A stretch of DNA of 52,513 nucleotides from the NCBI GenBank assembly GCA_910577585.1, contig CAJTNN010000020.1, positions 1 through 52,513 of the forward strand, in the 5' to 3' direction. Source of the stretch: an uncultured Muribaculaceae bacterium. GTDB taxonomy: Bacteria; Bacteroidota; Bacteroidia; Bacteroidales; Muribaculaceae. Below the pieces are notes generated by a model that saw only the letters and a program-made list of their open reading frames with translations, searched no databases and had not been told where the DNA came from. The translations under genes and the position numbers were made by a program. Positions 43,847 to 52,513 of the stretch are shown here, piece after piece (positions within the stretch are counted from its first letter, which is position 1; each line of letters starts with the position of its first letter).

Positions 43847-43893
43847 TAAAAGTATGCTATATATTAAAATATTTTAATATATAAATCTGCCTA

Positions 43894-45105
43894 TCAGTTT
43901 GCGGGGAAGTAGGTAGTGATGGCGTAGTCGATAGCGTCATACACGTGCTGCACATCGCCGTCGGTGGGCTGCATCTCCTTTGCGCGCTTTGCGATTTCGA
44001 AAGCCGGGTCGTAGTACTCCTGCTTGATCTGCATCTTGGCAGCCTGGTCGGCCGGATCGATTGCGGCGAACTTCTCGGTGCCTACGCGGTAGATTTTCTT
44101 GGCGGCGTTCTTCAGAGTCTCGAAGTCGCAGTCAGCGATAGAGGCAGCCTTGCGGTAGTCGGCAAGCGAAGCCTCATCGTTCTCGGCACGGTCATATACG
44201 AAACCGCGCAGGCCGTAGAGGTTGGCGTTGTCGGGGTTGGCCTCCATCAGGGCGTTGACTGTAGCCAGAGCCTTGTCGAAGTTATTGTCAATCACGTAGG
44301 TGTTGACGAGGTTGTTGAGGAAGATGGGCTGGGTCATGCCGAACTTCTCGTTGCCGGCGTTGGCCACCTCGAAGATGCGCTCCTGGGCGGTGTCGGCCAT
44401 AGTCGAGTCTTTCTGCATGATATTCTGCCAGCAAGCGATTTCGTAGATATAGGCGTTGGGGTCTTCGAAGCCGTGGGTGCGGGCGGCGCGGAAGGCGTCG
44501 GCCGACTTCAGCACCTCATTGCCGGTGTATGCGGCGAGGGCGGCATTGAAATATGCCTGTGCGCGGTTGGCCTCATCGATATTGGGGGCCTTGTTGCCGA
44601 GGAATGCCTGTTCGGGCATATCGGCATAGATGATGAAGGCATTGTAAGACTCGGGATAGTACTTCTTGGCCTCATACATGTTGGCGCCGGCAGTGAAGTA
44701 GTCATTCACGTGGCCGGAGATTTTGCCTACGATATCTTTCGATACCTTGGGCTTCACCTCACCCTTCTCATTGGGCACAGAGTCGAGGGGGAGAGCCTTG
44801 AGGAAGTAGTCGTAGCCCGAGAGGAGCTGCTGGGCCATCTCTACCGGGTTGGCAGCCTCGGGATTGATCATGGCAGCCTGCTGACCCTTGTCGTAGGCAT
44901 CGAATTCGATTTTGCCGGCCACGTAGTAGGTGTTGGCCTCGTTGGCTGTCTCAGGATTCTGGATAGCCTCCTGGATAAGGCTGCGGGCCTCTTCAATCTT
45001 GTCGAGTTTGCCGGCGAGTTTCTTGGCATTGTCGACGTTAACTTTCTGGGCGCTCATTGAGCCTACGGCTGCAGCGCAGAGCGCGAATGTCATCAGTTTT
45101 TTCAT
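43894..45105 (-). CDS. Exported tetratricopeptide-repeat protein
   Basis: 403 residues with a signal peptide (MKKLMTFALCAAAVGSMSAQ). The rest is helical with TPR-like pairs, most clearly ALATVNALMEANPDNANLYGLRGFVYDRAENDEASLADYRKAA. It probably acts as a periplasmic scaffold or in outer-membrane function; no partner is identified. It lies 29 bp after gyrA and shares its terminator, so the two are likely co-transcribed. Confidence 0.82.
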   Translation of the reverse strand: MKKLMTFALCAAAVGSMSAQKVNVDNAKKLAGKLDKIEEARSLIQEAIQNPETANEANTYYVAGKIEFDAYDKGQQAAMINPEAANPVEMAQQLLSGYDYFLKALPLDSVPNEKGEVKPKVSKDIVGKISGHVNDYFTAGANMYEAKKYYPESYNAFIIYADMPEQAFLGNKAPNIDEANRAQAYFNAALAAYTGNEVLKSADAFRAARTHGFEDPNAYIYEIACWQNIMQKDSTMADTAQERIFEVANAGNEKFGMTQPIFLNNLVNTYVIDNNFDKALATVNALMEANPDNANLYGLRGFVYDRAENDEASLADYRKAASIADCDFETLKNAAKKIYRVGTEKFAAIDPADQAAKMQIKQEYYDPAFEIAKRAKEMQPTDGDVQHVYDAIDYAITTYFPAN

Positions 45106-45134
45106 CCGAAAGTCTTTATTTAGGTTTATATATT

Positions 45135-47744
<2,610 letters not shown>

Positions 47745-47860
47745 GGTGTAGTTAAGTCACTTGTGAATCTCGAGGGGGAGGCTTGCGCAGCATCTTCCCT
47801 CAGTTGAGGCCGCGGCACGCCGTCGCCTGAGTGGCGCGGGCGTAGAGCGGTCTTTAACCA

Positions 47861-47892
47861 CAAAATTACTAAAAAATCGCGAGATGGGCAAA
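47861..47892 (-). promoter_or_regulatory. Promoter of gyrA
   Basis: TTTG (47892-47889), 20-base spacer and TAATTTTG (47868-47861) on the minus strand. Leader about 110 nt. Confidence 0.65.
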
Positions 47893-47995
47893 TATAAGCC
47901 CGTAAAAGCGCACCTTAAACTATTTTATGAGAATGTCGGTGAGTGGGGTATGCGTGGATTTTCGGGGCATTACAGTGCATTTTAGTGGGGGCCGC

Positions 47996-48505
47996 TCATG
48001 AGGCGGGAGTCTGCGGCGATAGTTCGATGACCTCGCAGTCGCGCATGTCGGCGCCGTCGATAGTGAGGCGCACGAGGGTGCGTTGTTTCTGCCACCCTTG
48101 TCGGCCGGCGGCGCCCGGATTGATGTGAAGCAGCTGGAGCTGGTGGTCGTACATGACGCGCAGTATGTGGGAATGACCGTCGACCATCAGGCGGATACCC
48201 TCCTCGCGCAACAGCTTCTTCATCCCCGGACTCCATTTGCCCGGGTAACCACCGATATGGGTAAGCAGCACCTTCACCTCCTCGACGGTGAAGATGAGCA
48301 GTTCGGGGCATCGGCGGCTGACGGGGCCGTGGTCGATATTTCCGCGCACGGCGCGCACCGTGGGGCCGATTCCCTCCAGGCGCTCGAGCAGCGCGATATC
48401 GCCGATATCGCCTGCATGCCATATTTCGTCGCAGTCGGCGAAGTAGAGTGCATATCGGTCGTCCCAGCAGCTATGGGTGTCGCTCAGTATCCCAATTCTT
48501 TTCAT
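47996..48505 (-). CDS. YfcE/MJ0936-type metallophosphoesterase
   Basis: 169 residues with the dinuclear-metal motifs in order: GILSDTHSC (D-x-H), WHAGDIGD (GDxx), VRGNIDHG (GNxD-like), LLTHIGGYPGKW and MVDGHSHI (GHxH). Such enzymes are small cytosolic phosphodiesterases; the natural substrate is unknown. Single gene. Confidence 0.9.
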   Translation of the reverse strand: MKRIGILSDTHSCWDDRYALYFADCDEIWHAGDIGDIALLERLEGIGPTVRAVRGNIDHGPVSRRCPELLIFTVEEVKVLLTHIGGYPGKWSPGMKKLLREEGIRLMVDGHSHILRVMYDHQLQLLHINPGAAGRQGWQKQRTLVRLTIDGADMRDCEVIELSPQTPAS

Positions 48506-48541
48506 ACCTCATTTATACGATTAATTTCCGGCAAAGATAGC

Positions 48542-48587
48542 AAAAAAACGAGAATCAGCCATAGGAGCCTGCGCTCCTATGGCTGAT
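48542..48587 (-). terminator. Terminator of the first surface-lipoprotein gene
   Basis: Perfect 15-bp stem (48554-48568 with 48573-48587), 4-base loop, then TCTCG and seven Ts on the minus strand. Confidence 0.8.
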
Positions 48588-48620
48588 GAATTATAGATAA
48601 TCAATTAAGGAACAGATTGC

Positions 48621-50564
48621 TTATTCTGCCTTTTTGACTTCCCACTTGTACTGGTCATCTCCATCGATGGCGAAATACTGGTAATCTGAGCCTTCGAGAG
48701 AGAATACCTCGGTGGTCTTGACTCCGTCAATTTTTTCCGTGACATAAGGCTTACCGCTGAACTTCCCACCGGTGATGGCTACTACACGGCCTACAGGAAG
48801 ATTGACGTCATTGTCATTGCCGGCGATGCAGCTGGTGCCACCGATGTCTTCACCACTGCGATTGTTGGGAGCATAGAATTCACCACCATTGATTGTGAGA
48901 CGGGCATTATTGGTCAGCTGCACGGCGTAATATGCGTCAGTATAACCCTCAGAGTTATAAGTATAATATTTGCCGCCATTGATTGTAGCATCGCATTCGA
49001 GGGAGAGTGCACCCTGTATACCCTTGACCTCACAATTGTTCAGCTCTGCCTTCGAACCGAAGATTCTGGCTGCGTAGGCCCAGTTTGACTTATTGTCGTA
49101 GTAGGAAGAACTAGATTCAAGATAGCAGTCGGTAAGAATAATCTCGCCTGAAGCTACATTGCGTCCCATGCCGCATATTGTGAACATGCCGGAGATGATT
49201 CGTGAATTTGTGATTGTCACATTCACGTCATTCCAGTATGCTATGGCAGCTGAGTTGTAAGTATTGCCATGGTAGTGGTGATTGGGGTCATTGATTAAGG
49301 TGACACCATCAACTACGAGATCGCCACCGGTGATGTGGATAAGCGATTTGTGTTTGTAGGCCTCAGATTCAGCAGCACTTCTTGTTGTCGGCTCATTTGA
49401 GATAGTTCCACCAGTCAGCACCAGACCATCTTTAGCGGTAAGGCATTTCTCTGTGGCAAGCGTAATCTGAGCATCATCTGCCAATTCAATTCTCTTGGGG
49501 GTATAGAAGGTCAGCTCATCGTCAGTTGCATCAGAGAGGTCGATTGATTTGGTAACCTCAATTTTCTCAATACGGGTGTCGGCGAGAGCTGCTGTGAATC
49601 CTTCAGGAGTATCTACCTTGACTTCATTATTGTAGTCGGGGGACAAGAAGTTCTTGTCTTTGGTGACGGTGAAGTTTGAGGGGGTGGTGAGGAGCGCGCC
49701 GTAGATGTTGGTGCGGTAGTTGGCCTGCACGGGTGCGTTGGTCACGAGCACTGTGCTCTGCACTGCGCCGGTAGCGTCGTTGGTGGCCTCGAGCTTGAGG
49801 TCGACCACCGAGCTCTCCTGCGGCACGAGCAGATACTGCATCGACACGTAGTCGTAGTCCTCCACGGGGAATGCCTCTGTGGCTGCGGGGCGAGCGAGGT
49901 AGGGGAACTCTACATCTACCTGAGAGTCGGCATCCACGTCAGAAGTGAAGAGGTTGAAGGTGGAGTAGGCCTTGGCGGTCATCTTGCTGACGAGCTTTGC
50001 TGCGCCGGCGCCGTAGTTGTCATCGGCGATGACGGCACCCTCATCGAGGTCGTTGGTGCCCCAGTTGATCTGCGCCACCGGACGGGTGAGAGTCACCGAG
50101 CGGGTGACAGGACCGGTCACGGTGGGAATATCCTCGAGCTTGTAGAAGCAGTCGTAGTCGTTTGAGTTGTAGGCCGTCATCTTGGTGTAGTCGACCGAGA
50201 TTGTCTTCGCGTTGGTGTCCAGGGTGTAGACATCACCAGCGGCTGATGCGAAGAAAGCGATTTTATAAGCACGACCCTGTGCGAGGCTGAGCGAGATGGT
50301 GGTGCTGAGCGAAGAGGGGTCGAAGGAGTAGTCCTGAGAGGTCACCAGGTTCTCGGTGGTGGCGTCATAGACAGCCACCTGGAGCTGTGTGGCCGACAGA
50401 CCGTCGGCAAACGCGCGTGTGCCCATAGCCTTCGGCAGCGACACACTGATATTCACATTGCCATCACTTGCAGGATTCGGGACGAGTTCCTCCTGAGAGC
50501 AGGATGTGGCCAGCAGCATTGCAGCTGCCGGGAGAAGAAGAATGTTGGATTTTCTCATTATCAT
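48621..50564 (-). CDS. DUF6562-like surface lipoprotein with beta-helix C-terminus
   Basis: From ATG 50564 (MIMRKSNILLLPAAAMLLATSC) 647 residues; lipobox Cys22. N-terminal about 300 residues match the DUF6562-type fold found in fimbrillin-like Bacteroidetes lipoproteins (GTRAFADGLSATQLQVAVYDA, FFASAAGDVYTLD, RPVAQINWGTNDLDEG). The remainder has the short Asn/Gly-turn repeats of a right-handed beta-helix (LVLTGGTISNEPTTRS, LVVDGVTLIND, VTITNSRI, AELNNCEVKG, ATINGGKYYT, LTINGGEFYAPN). Probably exposed on the cell surface as an adhesin or glycan binder. The frame open to 50699 lacks a signal. A paralogue lies immediately upstream. Confidence 0.8.
   Translation of the reverse strand: MIMRKSNILLLPAAAMLLATSCSQEELVPNPASDGNVNISVSLPKAMGTRAFADGLSATQLQVAVYDATTENLVTSQDYSFDPSSLSTTISLSLAQGRAYKIAFFASAAGDVYTLDTNAKTISVDYTKMTAYNSNDYDCFYKLEDIPTVTGPVTRSVTLTRPVAQINWGTNDLDEGAVIADDNYGAGAAKLVSKMTAKAYSTFNLFTSDVDADSQVDVEFPYLARPAATEAFPVEDYDYVSMQYLLVPQESSVVDLKLEATNDATGAVQSTVLVTNAPVQANYRTNIYGALLTTPSNFTVTKDKNFLSPDYNNEVKVDTPEGFTAALADTRIEKIEVTKSIDLSDATDDELTFYTPKRIELADDAQITLATEKCLTAKDGLVLTGGTISNEPTTRSAAESEAYKHKSLIHITGGDLVVDGVTLINDPNHHYHGNTYNSAAIAYWNDVNVTITNSRIISGMFTICGMGRNVASGEIILTDCYLESSSSYYDNKSNWAYAARIFGSKAELNNCEVKGIQGALSLECDATINGGKYYTYNSEGYTDAYYAVQLTNNARLTINGGEFYAPNNRSGEDIGGTSCIAGNDNDVNLPVGRVVAITGGKFSGKPYVTEKIDGVKTTEVFSLEGSDYQYFAIDGDDQYKWEVKKAE
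49657..49828. repeat. Near-identical segment shared by the two lipoprotein genes (copy 1)
   Basis: 172 bp matches 52342-52513 with five substitutions, all silent. Copy 2 reaches the window edge, so the shared tract is probably longer. Confidence 0.95.
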
Positions 50565-50660
50565 ACAATTAAATTGGAAGCGGAAGCCGGTGAAAGCTGA
50601 ATCACTCCGGCCATCTGAGGCCCCCGCTTCAGGAATGTAGAAATGTAAATGATTCGAATT

Positions 50661-50698
50661 TGAGCGGGGTACACCGGAGCACCGATGTGCCCCACTCA
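50661..50698 (-). terminator. Hairpin between the paralogous lipoprotein genes
   Basis: TGAG-C-GGGGTACA (50661-50673) pairs with TGTGCCCC-A-CTCA (50686-50698), one mismatch and one G-T, with an inner CGG/CCG helix. It begins 22 bp after the upstream gene's stop. No T-run. Confidence 0.45.
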
Positions 50699-50720
50699 TA
50701 TGTCATAATGAAGTATATTT

Positions 50721-52513
50721 TCAGCGAGTTCCGGTCTGCACGGTCTCGTTGTCCACTACGATTGTAAAGAAGGTTGTCGGCTCAACGGGAGCGGTGTTGT
50801 GGACCTCCTTCCAAAGACCGCCGCCGTAAGCAGCCGAATAGGTTGTATTGGCGATTTTGACTGTGCCCTTGGTGTTGGAGGTGAAGGTCTCGGTGTGGAT
50901 CTCGATTGCACCCTTATCGGTGACAGTAGCGGTAGTGCCATCCGACTGCACATTGAAGCGGCAGTCAGTTACCGCGATATCATAAGTGCCGAGATTATCG
51001 CCATGATTATAGACGAGGATACCCTTGCCGACATTGTTGTTGAATACGCAATCGTTGAACGCAGTCTTCTGAGCGCCGTAGCACCATACAGAATATTTGC
51101 TTGGACCGTTGACAGCATTCGGCACGAATGTGCAATTGTTGAAGGTCTCACCCTCAGAGGCATAGGTGAAGATCTCGCCTTTGATAGTCACGTTGTTGTA
51201 GGTGGTCTTCTTGGTGTGGTAGAATCCCATCTCAGTGCCTGCCATCTTGGTGGTCACGATAGCGAGATTGTTAAATGTCAGGTCGCATCCGTGAGCGGCA
51301 GGGTAGGGCTCGGCATTGATCGAGGTCTTGTCGGCACCCTGGCCATTGAATGTGATAGCCACATCTTTGGCGAAAGTCAGGTTCTTGGTGCTATAGGCCG
51401 TCGCAGCGAGTTCGATCTGGATTCCATCGTAGGCCGAAGCAAGGAGAGTGCGGAGAGCGGCAGAGTCATCGGCTTTTGTAGTGAAGGTGATGTTGGAGTC
51501 AGTGTTGCCGCTGCAAGAGGTGGGCTCATAATCCTTCCATCCATACCATACACCATGGCGATCCTTGACGGCTGATACCTCCTTATAGCCGTTGGTGAAG
51601 TTTTGGATAAGCTTCACATCGGTGACCTTGTTGTTGTCAAGTTTGATCGGGAGGTCGCTGGTGCTTTTACCGCCTACATAACCGACGAGAGCACCGAGGT
51701 CACGGTAAGCCTCGACTGTGCAGTTTGAAACCTCGCAGCCGCTGACAGTGAAGATAGAGTTGGCGTAACCGATTACGGCACCGGCCTTGTCGCCGTTGTC
51801 GTAGCTGCCGTCAGCCTGACGATTGGGTGTGGTCTTGATGGTGGAGTTGATTACCTTGCAGTTCTCGATTGCATAGCCGGTGGCTGGGTAAGTTTTGCCG
51901 TCGCCATAGGTGGCGGAGTTATTATTGTGAGAATAAGCCACAATCGCACCGGCATAGTGGGTAGAAGAGATGTAGGCATTCTCGACTGTGAGGTTCTTCA
52001 CCACCCCTCGCAGAGCGCCGAAGAGACCGGCCACGGCGTAATCACCTGATGCATCGCAGCGGAAATTGCTGATGGTGTGGTTGTTGCCGTCGAATGTACC
52101 CTCAAACCAATTCATGTTGTTGGATGAAGCGTCAGCCACGATATTAGAGCCAATAGGCTGCCAAGCCATGCCACCGAGGTCGATGTCGTTGTCGAGCACG
52201 ATTGTCTTCCCTTTCCAGTCAGAGGGATTCTGGGCAACATATGCCAGCTGCTGGGGTGTGGAGACACTGTAAGTGCCGTCGGCGTTCTCAGCAGGTGCCT
52301 CAACTTCGATTGGTTGATAGATATCGTCGGTGAAGTTGATCTCTTTGGTGACGGTGAAGTTTGAGGGGGTGGTGAGGAGTGCACCGTAGATGTTGGTGCG
52401 GTAGTTGGCCTGCACGGGGGCGTTGGTCACGAGCACTGTGCTCTGCACTGCACCGGTGGCGTCGTTGGTGGCCTCGAGCTTGAGGTCGACCACCGAGCTC
52501 TCCTGCGGCACGA
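50721..52513 (-). CDS. Paralogous DUF6562-like lipoprotein, partial (runs off right edge)
   Basis: Open to the window edge; 597 residues visible. The first about 57 visible residues (VPQESSVVDLKLEATNDATG onward to NFTVTK) are identical to the neighbouring gene's DUF6562-like domain. After that the proteins differ: here PQQLAYVAQNPSDWKGKTI, DIDLGGMAWQPIGS, FEGTFDGNNHTISNF and AVAGLFGALRGVVKNLTVENA form GLUG-type repeats, followed by beta-helix strands (FTVSGCEVSNCTVEA, NNVTIKGEI, FNDCVFNNNVGKGILV). Surface protein, ligand unknown. The signal peptide and front domain lie outside the window. Confidence 0.8.
   Translation of the reverse strand, partial: VPQESSVVDLKLEATNDATGAVQSTVLVTNAPVQANYRTNIYGALLTTPSNFTVTKEINFTDDIYQPIEVEAPAENADGTYSVSTPQQLAYVAQNPSDWKGKTIVLDNDIDLGGMAWQPIGSNIVADASSNNMNWFEGTFDGNNHTISNFRCDASGDYAVAGLFGALRGVVKNLTVENAYISSTHYAGAIVAYSHNNNSATYGDGKTYPATGYAIENCKVINSTIKTTPNRQADGSYDNGDKAGAVIGYANSIFTVSGCEVSNCTVEAYRDLGALVGYVGGKSTSDLPIKLDNNKVTDVKLIQNFTNGYKEVSAVKDRHGVWYGWKDYEPTSCSGNTDSNITFTTKADDSAALRTLLASAYDGIQIELAATAYSTKNLTFAKDVAITFNGQGADKTSINAEPYPAAHGCDLTFNNLAIVTTKMAGTEMGFYHTKKTTYNNVTIKGEIFTYASEGETFNNCTFVPNAVNGPSKYSVWCYGAQKTAFNDCVFNNNVGKGILVYNHGDNLGTYDIAVTDCRFNVQSDGTTATVTDKGAIEIHTETFTSNTKGTVKIANTTYSAAYGGGLWKEVHNTAPVEPTTFFTIVVDNETVQTGTR
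52342..52513. repeat. Near-identical segment shared by the two lipoprotein genes (copy 2)
   Basis: Matches 49657-49828 at 167 of 172 positions in direct orientation, 2685 bp apart. Confidence 0.95.

Overview
The window looks like a chromosomal segment of a gut Bacteroidales bacterium, most likely of the Muribaculaceae (S24-7) type. This rests on gene content (RprX/RprY, Bacteroidetes-type gyrA, DUF6562-like lipoproteins, S/E/G/C/H thiamine genes, an mre-pbp2-rodA cluster) and on promoters that fit the Bacteroidetes consensus (TTG, 19-22 bases, TAnnTTTG). Species assignment is inference. About 41 protein genes are supported. I found no rRNA, tRNA, CRISPR array or complete insertion sequence. 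Most genes lie on the minus strand; positions 29.7-37.6 kb hold a block of plus-strand genes.

Layout: 0-0.2 kb, start of a tyrosine recombinase running off the left edge, with 11-bp direct repeats upstream. 0.4-8.1 kb, ppdK; a porT-like barrel protein, a LysM/periplasmic-binding lipid-envelope gene and cdsA in one tight unit; lpxA. 8.4-14.4 kb, a complete RND tripartite efflux operon. 14.7-18.1 kb, ftsH, rsfS and superoxide dismutase. 18.4-25.8 kb, a thiamine synthesis cluster (thiD, thiS, a second thiE-like gene, thiE, thiG, thiC, thiH) with plsC at its head. 25.8-29.3 kb, an MscS channel, a clostripain-type lipoprotein protease and a four-helix-bundle protein with a repetitive tail.

29.7-37.6 kb (plus strand): rprX and rprY two-component system, glnA with a structured leader, a thiF/hesA-like E1 enzyme (probably the missing thiamine ThiF), a small conserved helical protein, a second acyltransferase, an omega-amidase-like nitrilase and thioredoxin. 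37.8-43.7 kb (minus): the cell-shape cluster mreB-mreC-mreD-pbp2-rodA. 43.9-47.7 kb: gyrA followed by a TPR protein. 48.0-52.5 kb: a metallophosphoesterase and two tandem paralogous surface lipoproteins with a DUF6562-like front and beta-helix back, the second cut by the window edge.

The most unusual material is not a new enzyme system but repeat and RNA structure. A 9-bp GGGA-type tandem repeat occurs at two loci: as two opposed arrays encoding the tail of the four-helix-bundle protein, and as the whole spacer between mreC and mreD. A 14-bp repeat copies the trxA stop-codon region five times. The glnA leader can fold as a three-way junction directly at its predicted transcription start. The two tandem lipoprotein genes share a 172-bp segment with only five differences. 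These need comparison across strains and RNA data to interpret.
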